Positions 1 to 6,271 of a stretch of DNA of 6,421 bases are shown one piece after another. The notes below the pieces were generated by a model. That model saw only the letters and a list, made by a program, of their open reading frames with translations. It searched no databases and was not told the DNA's origin. Within the stretch, counting starts at the first letter, position 1. Each line of letters opens with the position of its first letter. The translations under genes and the position numbers were made by a program. This DNA is from Treponema sp. (lineage in GTDB: Bacteria; Spirochaetota; Spirochaetia; Treponematales; Breznakiellaceae): the NCBI GenBank assembly GCA_031288815.1, contig JAITQR010000122.1, positions 1 to 6,421 of the forward strand. Direction: 5' to 3'.

Positions 1-2
1 TG

Positions 3-278
3 GGGGGTCAGTTCGACGTGGTGGTGGCCATGTACCACGACCAGGGGCATATTCCCCTAAAACTCTGCGGTTTCCGGATGGATCCCAAGACCGGCCTTTA
101 CTCCCAGATGAGCGGCATCAATACCACCATCGGCCTCCCCATCATCCGCACCTCGGTGGATCACGGTACCGCCTTCGGCAAGGCCGGGAAGAACCGGGCC
201 AACGAGGAGAGCCTGGTGGACGCCATCAGGCTGGCGGTAACCTTCGCGAAGAACTGGGATAGGTTTGTAAAAAAGTAA
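3..278 (+). CDS. pdxA: PdxA-family 4-phosphate dehydrogenase, C-terminal part (5' end outside window)
   Basis: This is the last 91 codons of a PdxA-type dehydrogenase, open from the window edge (first full codon at 3) to TAA at 276-278. The sequence shows the family's C-terminal signatures: [12 protein letters not shown] near the beginning, where the YHDQGH histidine is a metal/substrate ligand in PdxA, and [20 protein letters not shown], the conserved strand and loop before the final helices, followed by an [12 protein letters not shown] helix. PdxA oxidises 4-phosphohydroxy-L-threonine with NAD in pyridoxal phosphate synthesis. PdxA2 paralogues instead act on D-threonate or D-erythronate 4-phosphate in acid-sugar catabolism, usually beside a DUF1537 kinase. 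The piece is too short to separate these. The family is secure, the exact substrate is not. It converges on citXG. Confidence 0.9.
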   Translation, partial: GGQFDVVVAMYHDQGHIPLKLCGFRMDPKTGLYSQMSGINTTIGLPIIRTSVDHGTAFGKAGKNRANEESLVDAIRLAVTFAKNWDRFVKK

Positions 279-336
279 GACTGGCTGCGTTTTTTAGCGG
301 GCGCCGAATAGCGCAAACCGTGTCGCGAGAATTCTC
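279..336. other. Convergent intergenic gap between pdxA and citXG
   Basis: Both flanking genes end here. The gap contains a T6 run (plus strand, around 291-296), a short GCGC/GCGC inverted repeat at 301-304 and 311-314, and a perfect 10-bp palindrome GAGAATTCTC at 327-336 directly abutting the citXG stop codon. None makes a standard intrinsic terminator: the T run has no stable stem immediately before it on the plus strand, and on the minus strand no T run follows the GCGC hairpin closely. Confidence 0.5.
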
Positions 337-1782
337 TCAATCTTCCGCTTTCCGCGATTCCAGGGCCCACAGAAAGATCGAGACCGCCAGAAGATCCGCC
401 GCCCCGCCGGGGCTGATGTTCCGGGCGCTAAAGTCCCGGTCCATCTGGGCGGCCTTTTTTTTCATCTCCTCCATATCGGGCTTGCCGGCTAAAAAGGCGG
501 CGGTTTCGGCCCGTATCGCCTCCAGGCTGGGGCCGCCGGCTCGGTGGATGATGTTGGTATCTTCCGTATGGGCCATAAGGTGGAGCAGGGTTCCCAGGCC
601 GGCGTTGTTCATGCCGCTGCCCTCGGCCAGGAGGCGGCGCAGGATCGGCAGCCCCCAGTTCCGGACGGTGGGGAAACCCGCGGCCGCCTCCCCCCGGACG
701 CCGGTGACGCCGCTTTTCGCGTAGATGAGTTCCCCGTGGGAGGGCGCGGGATTGGGGGCGGAAAAATCCTCCGCCAGGGATCCGGTCATCCTGGCGGCGA
801 AATCCAGCAGGGCCCCGGCGGGGGGCTCCTCGGATTCCCGGTAGAGCCTTCCGTAGGCGGCGCTGAGGAGCCCCAGGGAAAAGAGCAGCCCCCGGTGGGT
901 GTTCACCCCGGCGGCCCGCCGCATCAGGAGTTCGGCGATCTTGCCCCGCCGCCGCAGAGACTGAAACAGGGCCTCCGGATCGCCCCCGCCGGGATCTGTC
1001 TCACCGGGAACCGTTCCGCCGGGGCCGGCGCTTTCGTATCCCGCCAGGGCGCAGTCCCGGAACCAGGGGAGCAGGGCGGCGGTGGAATCGATGAAGCTGA
1101 AAAAATCCATGTCCCGGTGGGCCCCGTTGTTTGCCCGGTCAACCAGTCCCGGTTTGGGTGTTACCGCCGCTTCCCCCAGCAGGGCGCGCAGGGCCGCGGA
1201 CGCGACGATATCCCCCAGCCTTTCCCGGATGAACCGCTCCATAAGGCCGATCACCCGGCGGATCAGCTCCTCCGGGCTGTGGGCCCCGCTCCGGGCGCAG
1301 ACAAACCCGGGTTTTCCGCAGATAAGGCAGGGACGGGTCTTTCCCCGGTCAAGGCGGGACAGTTTAAGGCCCTCCGCCCTGAGCACGTCAATGTCGAAGA
1401 GCCGGCCCAGGCTGTGGGTATCCTCGATGCTTTCCGCGAGTTCCTTGAGCCGCTCCGGATCCGCGCCGGCGCAGATAAAGCCGGCGTAACCGGCATGGCT
1501 TTCCGATTCCTCCTCGTGGATGAGGGGGATTCTCTCCGCTTCCAGGCTGAGCCGGGTGATCCGCAGTTCCTCGTGAAAGCAGCGATCCGCCAGGGGGAAA
1601 CGTTTGTATTCGCCGGGTATGTTGAGGCCGAGGGAAAGCAGGGAAAAGCCCTCCCCGGAAGGGTTCGCGTCCCGGTATTGGGAGAGGAGCTCCTGCTGCC
1701 TTTGGGCGCGGCGATCCCGCCCGGCAAGAAGCTCCTCCAGGCTTACCGGACGGCAGCCCTCAAAATATCCCCTGTTTTCCAT
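337..1782 (-). CDS. citXG: Fused CitX-CitG: holo-citrate lyase synthase / triphosphoribosyl-dephospho-CoA synthase
   Basis: This 481-residue protein joins two enzymes that make and attach the citrate lyase prosthetic group. The N-terminal part (about 1-180) is CitX, which transfers phosphoribosyl-dephospho-CoA to CitD. It shows PVSLEELLAGRD at 12-23, HSLGRLFDIDVL at 123-134 and the cysteine-containing RPCLICGKPGFVCARSGAH stretch at 150-168. The C-terminal part (about 185-481) is CitG, which makes the precursor from dephospho-CoA and ATP: TPKPGLVDRANNGAHRDMDF at 208-227, GVNTHRG at 292-298 and HTEDTNIIHRAG at 405-416. A Gly/Pro-rich stretch at about 251-269 looks like a flexible insert within the CitG part. 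The ATG at 1782 is preferred because it leaves about 12 residues before VSLEELL, as in E. coli CitX. A further in-frame ATG at 1863 would overlap citC by 70 nt. The gene starts 11 nt after citC with only a weak Shine-Dalgarno, suggesting translational coupling. Comparable CitXG fusions are known, for example in Haemophilus. Confidence 0.93.
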   Translation of the reverse strand: MENRGYFEGCRPVSLEELLAGRDRRAQRQQELLSQYRDANPSGEGFSLLSLGLNIPGEYKRFPLADRCFHEELRITRLSLEAERIPLIHEEESESHAGYAGFICAGADPERLKELAESIEDTHSLGRLFDIDVLRAEGLKLSRLDRGKTRPCLICGKPGFVCARSGAHSPEELIRRVIGLMERFIRERLGDIVASAALRALLGEAAVTPKPGLVDRANNGAHRDMDFFSFIDSTAALLPWFRDCALAGYESAGPGGTVPGETDPGGGDPEALFQSLRRRGKIAELLMRRAAGVNTHRGLLFSLGLLSAAYGRLYRESEEPPAGALLDFAARMTGSLAEDFSAPNPAPSHGELIYAKSGVTGVRGEAAAGFPTVRNWGLPILRRLLAEGSGMNNAGLGTLLHLMAHTEDTNIIHRAGGPSLEAIRAETAAFLAGKPDMEEMKKKAAQMDRDFSARNISPGGAADLLAVSIFLWALESRKAED

Positions 1783-1793
1783 ACTCAAACCCG

Positions 1794-2825
1794 TCAAAAT
1801 TCCCGGCCCGGCGGGGCGGTTCCGGAGTCGGCCGGGTTGGGGTTTTGGAACCGTTTTAAACACTCAAACGTCGTGGGAGGCACCAGATCCCTGGTTCCCT
1901 CCAGATCGCCCTTTTTTAAAAGTTCCCGCACCCGGCTGGCGCTCACCGGCCCTCCGCCTGTTTCAAGCCGGGGAATCTCGGTTACCGCTATGCCGAAGGA
2001 GGGGAGGATACGTTCCATGGCCCGATTGTAGGCGGCGGTCAGCGGGTCCAGGGCTTCGTTTCCCACAAAACGGCGGCTGATCCCCAGGGGGAGGGCAAAG
2101 CGCCGGGCGAAGATCCGCAGATCCAGCTCCATGTTCAGGTCCAGGGGATCGGCGGATTCGCGGAAAAAGTAATCCGGAAAGGTCTGGGCGGAGATCAGGT
2201 AGGGCCCGGTGGGATGGGGATAGACCCGGGGAATGTGGGCGATTCCTTTAAGGACCAGTTCGTAGCGGAGATCGGCGGGGAAAAAACTGAGGTCTTCGGA
2301 AACCACGAAAACATGGAGGGCCCCGCAGCGGGCGGCGGCGCTTTCGATTAGGTATTGGTGGCCCCGGGTAAAGGGGTTGCAGTTGACGATGACCGCGCCG
2401 ATGGGGGAAATATCCCCGGGAGGACGGGGGAGCGCTTCCACAAAGCGGGTTATCCCCTCCCACTTGTTTTCCATCAGGAGGACGGCGCCGGTCTTTTCGA
2501 CGGTATAAAAACCCAGGTTCCCAAAAAGCTCCTCCTTTTCCGGCCTGGTAAACAGGAAAAGGTGGAAAAGGCCCCGCCGGCCCGCCTCTTTGACGAGTTC
2601 GGTCACGATGATCGCGGCGAGCCCTTCGCTTTGGAAGCCGGGGGAAACGGCGATACATTTGAGTACCCGGCCGTCCAGGGAGCCCGCCGCGGCGACGGCG
2701 TCCCCCTCCAGGGCGCAGACCGAAAAACGTATCCGCTGGTCGTACTTGAGGCCGTTCCCCCGGAGAAACTGTTTAAGCTGCTCCAGGTTTTTCCCGGAAA
2801 AGGGAGACCCAAAACGGAGCTCCAT
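1794..2825 (-). CDS. citC: [Citrate (pro-3S)-lyase] ligase (acetate:SH-citrate lyase ligase)
   Basis: CitC activates citrate lyase by acetylating the thiol of the CitD prosthetic group with ATP and acetate, giving AMP and pyrophosphate. The 343-residue protein has the family's two-part layout. An N-terminal GNAT-like domain (about 1-125) carries CIAVSPGFQSEGLAA at 57-71 in the acetyl-CoA-binding loop position. A cytidylyltransferase-like nucleotide-binding domain follows, with NCNPFTRGHQYLIE at 148-161 (a TRGH variant of the HxGH motif), GNEALDPLTAAYNRAM at 255-270, and VSASRVRELLK at 294-304 matching the ISxSxVR motif. Length is normal; the last 15 or so residues (after ECLKRF) are Pro/Gly-rich and look like a poorly conserved tail. 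It begins with ATG 8 nt after the citF stop and has no good Shine-Dalgarno, so translation probably depends on citF. Its position between citF and citXG is unusual: citC often comes first in enterobacterial and lactobacterial clusters. Confidence 0.95.
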   Translation of the reverse strand: MELRFGSPFSGKNLEQLKQFLRGNGLKYDQRIRFSVCALEGDAVAAAGSLDGRVLKCIAVSPGFQSEGLAAIIVTELVKEAGRRGLFHLFLFTRPEKEELFGNLGFYTVEKTGAVLLMENKWEGITRFVEALPRPPGDISPIGAVIVNCNPFTRGHQYLIESAAARCGALHVFVVSEDLSFFPADLRYELVLKGIAHIPRVYPHPTGPYLISAQTFPDYFFRESADPLDLNMELDLRIFARRFALPLGISRRFVGNEALDPLTAAYNRAMERILPSFGIAVTEIPRLETGGGPVSASRVRELLKKGDLEGTRDLVPPTTFECLKRFQNPNPADSGTAPPGREF

Positions 2826-2833
2826 TGGGGCCG

Positions 2834-4351
2834 CTACTTTACCTGCCGGATAAGATCGATGACGCTTCCATCCCGGTAGGTAACCACTCCCACCACCTTA
2901 TCCGTAAATTCCACCGGCCGGGGTTTGCCCACCAGGGTTTTCACCATGGCCCGCAGTTCCCCAATGTCCCGCAGGGGAATCCGGGCGGCAAGGAATTTTT
3001 CCCGCAGATCCTTCCGTTCCGGATTCACCGCCACTCCCTGTTCGGTGACGATTACGTCCACCGTTTTCCCCGGGGTAACGATAGTCCCCACCCGGTCAAC
3101 GACGCAGGGTATCCTTCCCCTGGTGAGGGGGCAGATCACGATGGATACCGACGCGCCGTAGGCGGTGTCCTGGTGGCCCCCGATGGCGCCCCGGATTACC
3201 CCGTCCGATCCGGTGAGGACGTTGGCGTTAAAGTCCAGGTCTACCTCCAGGGCGGAAAGTACCACCACGTCAAGCTGGTTCACCGCGGCCCCGGCTTCCC
3301 GGGGGCTGGCGTAGTACTCGGCGGAAATCTGGTAATGAAAAGGGTTGTTCTTCAGGGATTCGGCGGCCCTGAGATCGAAGCCCTGGACATCCAGGAGTTT
3401 TCTCACCAGCCCCTCTTCGTGGAGGTCCACGATAGATCCGGTGATACCCCCCAGGGCAAAACTCGCGGTAATGCCCTTGGCCTTCATCCGATCCCGGAGG
3501 AAGCGGGTTACCGCCAGGGAAGCGCCGCCGGTTCCGGTTTGAAAGGAAAAGCCGTTTACCAGGCGGCCGGAAGCCTCTATCACCTCCGCGGCGGTTTCCG
3601 CCATGACCAGTTCCTTGGGGTTGGTGGTAAAGCGGGTAGCCCCGGACATGATCCCCGCGGGATCGCCTATTTCATCCACCTTGACCACAAGGTCCACATC
3701 GCTTTCGGGGATACTAAAGGGCACGTTGGGAAAGTGAACAATGTTGTTGGTGATAATGATAGTTTTCTTGGCGTACTGGGCGTCGCATTTGGCGTAACCC
3801 ATGGAGCCGCACATAACCACCGTGTCGCTGTCCCGGGAATAGCTGTTGGCGTTGCCAAAGGGATCGCAGGAAGGGGCCCCCAGAAAGGCCACGTCGATGG
3901 GGAGATGCCCCTCTTCAATGGCGTAGGCCCGACCGCCGTGGGAACGGAAGACCACGGGTATGTCCATAAGGCCGTTGGAAACCGCGTCCGCCAGTTTCCC
4001 CCGCAGGCCGGATGTTTCGATCCGGCGGATAACCCCGTTTTTGATATGTTCGATCAGCGGGGCGTGGCAGTCCGTGAGGGAGGACGCGGCGAGGGTGAGG
4101 TTCTTGAAGCCCATTTGGGCCAGCTTGTCCAGCACCATGTTGACGATATAATCGCCGCCCCGGAAATGATGGTGGAAGGAAACGGTCTCTCCGTCTTTGA
4201 GGCCCGAGTTTTTGACCGCCTCCTCAAGGCTGGCCGCGATTTTGTTGTGGGAAATTTCCCGCTGGGCCAGGGTGCTGTAGTCTTTCCGCAGGGCCTCCAA
4301 GTCAAAAGCCCCGCCCAGGCCGGGAATATTCGCGATTTCAGTTTTGTTCAT
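2834..4351 (-). CDS. citF: Citrate lyase alpha subunit, citrate:acetyl-ACP transferase
   Basis: CitF swaps the acetyl group on CitD for citrate, forming citryl-ACP and releasing acetate. The 505-residue product matches the usual length (about 505-510) and is similar to enterobacterial CitF throughout: SFHHHFRGGDYIVNMVLD at 58-75, SLTDCHAPLIEHI at 91-103, DVAFLGAPSCDPFGNAN at 153-169, GATRFTTNPKEL at 237-248, QTGTGGASLAVTRFL at 271-285, FALGGIT at 298-304, NVLTGSDGVIRGAIGGHQDTA at 377-397 and a C-terminal PRPVEFTDKVVGVVTYRDGSVIDLIRQVK. The fold is that of family I-type CoA-transferases. An AGGAGG at 4359-4364 stands 7 nt before the ATG at 4351, whose A overlaps the last base of the citE TGA. 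A GTG one codon earlier (4354) is also in frame, but only 4 nt from the AGGAGG. Confidence 0.97.
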   Translation of the reverse strand: MNKTEIANIPGLGGAFDLEALRKDYSTLAQREISHNKIAASLEEAVKNSGLKDGETVSFHHHFRGGDYIVNMVLDKLAQMGFKNLTLAASSLTDCHAPLIEHIKNGVIRRIETSGLRGKLADAVSNGLMDIPVVFRSHGGRAYAIEEGHLPIDVAFLGAPSCDPFGNANSYSRDSDTVVMCGSMGYAKCDAQYAKKTIIITNNIVHFPNVPFSIPESDVDLVVKVDEIGDPAGIMSGATRFTTNPKELVMAETAAEVIEASGRLVNGFSFQTGTGGASLAVTRFLRDRMKAKGITASFALGGITGSIVDLHEEGLVRKLLDVQGFDLRAAESLKNNPFHYQISAEYYASPREAGAAVNQLDVVVLSALEVDLDFNANVLTGSDGVIRGAIGGHQDTAYGASVSIVICPLTRGRIPCVVDRVGTIVTPGKTVDVIVTEQGVAVNPERKDLREKFLAARIPLRDIGELRAMVKTLVGKPRPVEFTDKVVGVVTYRDGSVIDLIRQVK

Positions 4352-5256
4352 CACCCGGCCTCCTCTCCGCCGTCTTCCTCAAACCGGATGCCCGCGGCCT
4401 TGGCGAGATCCAGCACCCGTTCCGCCCGGGTAACCACGGGCTTGTCGATCATCTTGCCGTTCAGGGCGATGACCCCCGATCCCCTGGCGTTAGCTTCCTT
4501 AATGGCCCCGATGACCGCCAGGGCGTTCTTGATTTCCTTTTCCGAAGGGCTAAAGATCTGGTGAACGATTTTTATCTGCCGGGGATTGATGACGCTTTTG
4601 CCGTCAAAGCCCAGCTGCCTGATAAGGGCCGTTTCTTCCCACAGCCCCTCCTCGTCGTTCACGTCCGGATAAACCGTGTCGATGGCGTCTATCCCCGCGG
4701 CCCGCGCGGCCAGGAGAACCATGCTCCTGCCGAAGAGCAGCTCGGTCCCTTCCGGGGAGCGGCTAGTCCGGAGATCCGTCACGTAGTCTTCCGCGCCGAT
4801 GGCGATCCCCGTGAGCCGCCCGCTGGAAAAGGCGATCTCCTTCGCGTTGAGTACCCCGGCGGCGCTTTCAATGGCCGCCATCATGCGGGTTGACCCGGCG
4901 GGGCGGACGTATTTTTTTTCCGCCCTGGCGATCAGTTCCTCGCAGTCAAGCACATCCTGGGCGGATTCGGTCTTGGGGAGCCGGATCACCGCCTTGCCGA
5001 CGCTCACGATTGCGTCGATATCGTCCTTGCCGGTCTGGGTATGGGGATCGTTGATCCTAACCACCAGTTCCTTGCCGGGGTAAGTCAGGCTTGTCAGGGC
5101 CTGGAACACCAGGAAACGGGCGCTGTCCTTCTCGTTTACCGGAACCGAATCCTCAAGATCGAACATGATGCAGTCGGAGCGATAGATTCCCGCGTCCCTT
5201 ACCATGCCGGCGTTATTGCCGGGGACGTAAAGCATGGTTCTTCGAAGCTGTTTCAT
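4351..5256 (-). CDS. citE: Citrate lyase beta subunit, citryl-ACP lyase
   Basis: CitE cleaves citryl-ACP to oxaloacetate and acetyl-ACP, using Mg2+. The 301-residue protein is a full-length HpcH/HpaI/CitE-type TIM barrel. Visible landmarks are the N-terminal RRTMLYVPGNN (5-15), FDLEDSVP (32-39), VRIND with Arg67, RLPKTES (92-98), AAIESAAG with Glu130 (127-134), AIGAEDYVTDL with Asp157 (152-162) and GFDGKSVINPRQI (217-229). By family homology Arg67 binds substrate and Glu130 and Asp157 hold the metal; all are present. The ATG at 5256 is preferred over an in-frame TTG at 5271: AAGGTG lies 5 nt upstream and the start gives a classic ATGA overlap with the citD stop. The next gene, citF, overlaps the citE TGA by one base. 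The clear citDEF setting argues against a stand-alone CitE-like malyl- or citramalyl-CoA lyase. Confidence 0.97.
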   Translation of the reverse strand: MKQLRRTMLYVPGNNAGMVRDAGIYRSDCIMFDLEDSVPVNEKDSARFLVFQALTSLTYPGKELVVRINDPHTQTGKDDIDAIVSVGKAVIRLPKTESAQDVLDCEELIARAEKKYVRPAGSTRMMAAIESAAGVLNAKEIAFSSGRLTGIAIGAEDYVTDLRTSRSPEGTELLFGRSMVLLAARAAGIDAIDTVYPDVNDEEGLWEETALIRQLGFDGKSVINPRQIKIVHQIFSPSEKEIKNALAVIGAIKEANARGSGVIALNGKMIDKPVVTRAERVLDLAKAAGIRFEEDGGEEAG

Positions 5257-5546
5257 TCTTTCACCTTCCAATCGGGGGAACTCCGCCCTCCGGCCCGGTA
5301 CACCGCGGTCTTGGTCCGGGCCCGGATGGTACAGTCCAGGGCACCCTTGTCCACGGCGCCGATCCTGGCGTGCTCCACCGAAAGCTCCGAGAGGGTTTCC
5401 CGGATGGCCCGGCGTATCTCTTCGCCGAATTGTTTTCCCACGATGCTCTGCAGATCGATTTCTATCCCCGGCCCGCCGGGTTCCACAGTAATCATAATGT
5501 CGCTGGACTCAAGGGTACCGGCCACACTGGGCTTAATAATATCCAT
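5253..5546 (-). CDS. citD: Citrate lyase gamma subunit, acyl carrier protein
   Basis: CitD is the small acyl carrier protein that shuttles acetyl and citryl groups between CitF and CitE. At 97 residues it has the usual family length. The N-terminus MDIIKPSVAGTLESSDIMI contains the AGTLESSD motif, whose Ser14 is the attachment site for phosphoribosyl-dephospho-CoA. Other conserved stretches are VGKQFGEEIRRAI (36-48) and VDKGALDCTIRAR (65-77). An open frame continues upstream through an ATG at 5585 and a TTG at 5663, but the conserved protein begins exactly at the ATG at 5546, and a strong Shine-Dalgarno lies just before it, inside that longer reading. It is the first gene of the operon and overlaps citE by 4 nt. 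Confidence 0.96.
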   Translation of the reverse strand: MDIIKPSVAGTLESSDIMITVEPGGPGIEIDLQSIVGKQFGEEIRRAIRETLSELSVEHARIGAVDKGALDCTIRARTKTAVYRAGGRSSPDWKVKE

Positions 5547-5552
5547 ATCGAA

Positions 5553-5562
5553 CTCCTCTCCT
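5553..5562 (-). promoter_or_regulatory. Ribosome binding site that fixes the citD start
   Basis: Read on the minus strand this is AGGAGAGGAG, two overlapping Shine-Dalgarno-like cores, the nearer ending 6 nt before the ATG at 5546. It is the strongest ribosome binding site before any gene in the operon and supports 5546 over the upstream in-frame starts. Confidence 0.8.
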
Positions 5563-5594
5563 CTTCCCGGCGGAATTACACCCATAAGGGACTT

Positions 5595-5621
5595 GTCCGG
5601 CAGCCCGGCTGGTCGCCGGAC
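5595..5621 (-). promoter_or_regulatory. GC-rich hairpin in the citD leader
   Basis: The arms GTCCGGC (5595-5601) and GCCGGAC (5615-5621) form a perfect 7-bp inverted repeat with a 13-nt loop that itself can pair AGC with GCT. It lies about 50 nt upstream of the citD start, in the presumed untranslated leader. No T run follows it in transcript direction, so it is not an intrinsic terminator. It could be an mRNA-stabilising or regulatory element, or chance in GC-rich DNA. Confidence 0.4.
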
Positions 5622-5815
5622 CAATCTCGCAAAACCGCCTTTTGCTGTTTCCACTAAAGGCAACCGGAGGGACGGCGACTTTTCCCGGCAATAGAAATAC
5701 TATGATCACGGGAAAAATCCCCGGCTGCCAGTCGGCGCGGCGGCCTCCTTTGGAAAACAGGATTGGAACGATCAAAACGCTCCGGGGCCTTTAAGGCACA
5801 ATTCTCCTTACTTTT

Positions 5816-5844
5816 ATGAAAGTTCCGCGCGCGGTATATGTCAA
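5816..5844 (-). promoter_or_regulatory. Candidate sigma-70-type promoter for the citrate lyase operon
   Basis: On the minus strand a perfect TTGACA -35 hexamer (5844-5839) is followed 17 nt later by TTTCAT (5821-5816), a -10 box with four of six consensus bases. The surroundings are the AT-richest part of the upstream region. Transcription would begin near 5810 and leave a leader of roughly 265 nt before citD. The weak -10 is the main doubt. A perfect GC palindrome sits in the spacer and could hold a regulator. Confidence 0.45.
5825..5834. promoter_or_regulatory. Perfect palindrome CCGCGCGCGG in the promoter spacer, possible operator
   Basis: Ten bases of perfect dyad symmetry lie between the candidate -35 and -10 boxes, inside otherwise AT-rich sequence. 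A dimeric regulator bound here would block or alter RNA polymerase binding. No known operator consensus is recognised. Confidence 0.3.
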
Positions 5845-5894
5845 GGAAACAGGTGGATTATTTTAATGGTATTTGAAGCTCTTTTGGAGAAATC

Positions 5895-5928
5895 AACAAC
5901 CTCGCCCTGAAGGGCGATGTATGTTGTT
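5895..5928. repeat. Nested palindrome with CGCCCTGAAGGGCG core, copy 1
   Basis: Outer arms AACAAC (5895-5900) and GTTGTT (5923-5928) enclose an inner hairpin TCGCCC (5902-5907), loop TGAA, GGGCGA (5912-5917). The asymmetric spacing between inner and outer arms leaves an internal loop. The core is identical to that of the palindrome 53 nt further along. Possible roles are a REP-like or miniature-transposon repeat, or a transposon-end remnant. Confidence 0.65.
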
Positions 5929-5949
5929 CTCCCGTGGTGGTTAGACTCA

Positions 5950-5995
5950 GGGTTTAATACCTTAAGAACGCCCTGAAGGGCGGGGTATTAAACCC
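5950..5995. repeat. Nested palindrome with CGCCCTGAAGGGCG core, copy 2
   Basis: Outer arms GGGTTTAATACC (5950-5961) and GGTATTAAACCC (5984-5995) are perfect 12-bp complements. Inside is CGCCC (5969-5973), loop TGAA, GGGCG (5978-5982). The outer arms differ completely from copy 1 while the core is the same, so the shared architecture is unlikely to be chance. Hairpins with a core like this occur in the subterminal parts of IS200/IS605-type elements, but no tnpA or tnpB is present here. Confidence 0.7.
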
Positions 5996-6101
5996 TTCGC
6001 TACGAATAAATTTGTCCGACAGCCAGAGAGATGGTTTACGCCAATACAATCACTTTTTGACTGGAAGCCGGGACCGTTTACCTTGACGGGACTTTCCAAT
6101 G

Positions 6102-6123
6102 GCGGATAATCCGCGGTGGCCGC
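6102..6123. repeat. Two adjacent short hairpins
   Basis: GCGGA (6102-6106), loop TAA, TCCGC (6110-6114) is followed by GCGG (6113-6116), loop TGG, CCGC (6120-6123). The two share bases 6113-6114 and so are alternatives to each other. They open the chain of hairpins that runs to 6383. Confidence 0.4.
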
Positions 6124-6166
6124 AGCAAACTGCCCTTCGGGAAACCGGGGGTCTACACCATCGAGC

Positions 6167-6209
6167 CAGGGTCTGTCCACAAAACCGGTTGCTTTGTGGA
6201 GAGACCCTG
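6167..6209. repeat. Long two-part hairpin, copy A
   Basis: Outer stem CAGGGTCT (6167-6174) with AGACCCTG (6202-6209), a symmetric 2x2 internal loop (GT opposite AG), then inner stem CCACAAA (6177-6183) with TTTGTGG (6193-6199) and a 9-nt loop containing ACCGGT. Fifteen base pairs in 43 nt is well beyond chance for one place. It resembles the hairpin at 6263-6306 in outer arms and in the CCA that begins the inner stem. Confidence 0.65.
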
Positions 6210-6241
6210 TATTTTCCCATCCGGGAGCCGCGAAAATACGG
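6207..6241. repeat. Hairpin with GTATTTTC arms
   Basis: GTATTTTC (6209-6216) pairs perfectly with GAAAATAC (6232-6239). A T-G wobble and a C-G pair extend the stem to 6207 and 6241. It shares bases 6207-6209 with the end of the preceding hairpin, so the two stack end to end or compete for those bases. Confidence 0.55.
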
Positions 6242-6256
6242 TTTTCAAGGAAGCCG

Positions 6257-6271
6257 CGGACCCAGGGTCCG
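6257..6271. repeat. Near-perfect palindrome CGGACCC-A-GGGTCCG
   Basis: Seven-base arms flank a single central A. As DNA this is a tight dyad. As RNA it would need to open at the centre, and its right half can instead join the larger hairpin at 6263-6306, so the two are mutually exclusive. Confidence 0.5.

Noticed and set aside
279..336. Intrinsic terminator between pdxA and citXG
   Set aside because: There is a T6 run and a small hairpin, but they are in the wrong order and spacing on both strands for a standard terminator.
1783..1863. Upstream ATG start for citXG at 1863
   Set aside because: The extra 27 residues are Pro/Arg/Gly-rich, lie over the citC 3' end and have no counterpart in CitX.
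544..2031. 495-codon open frame on the plus strand across citXG and citC
   Set aside because: Shadow frame from strong GC codon bias. It spans the junction of two well-identified genes and has no recognisable domain.
2825..4564. 579-codon open frame on the plus strand, longer than citF on which it lies
   Set aside because: It is exactly antisense to citF with no family resemblance and a Gly/His/Val-rich composition typical of the complement of GC-rich coding sequence. citF is certain from full-length similarity.
5547..5663. N-terminal extension of citD to the ATG at 5585 or TTG at 5663
   Set aside because: CitD proteins begin a few residues before the AGTLESSD motif, and the strong ribosome binding site serves the ATG at 5546. 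The extension would also code through that site.
5744..5775. Small leader peptide initiated from AAGGAGG at 5744-5750
   Set aside because: No ATG, GTG or TTG follows at a suitable distance; the nearest GTG is more than 30 nt away.
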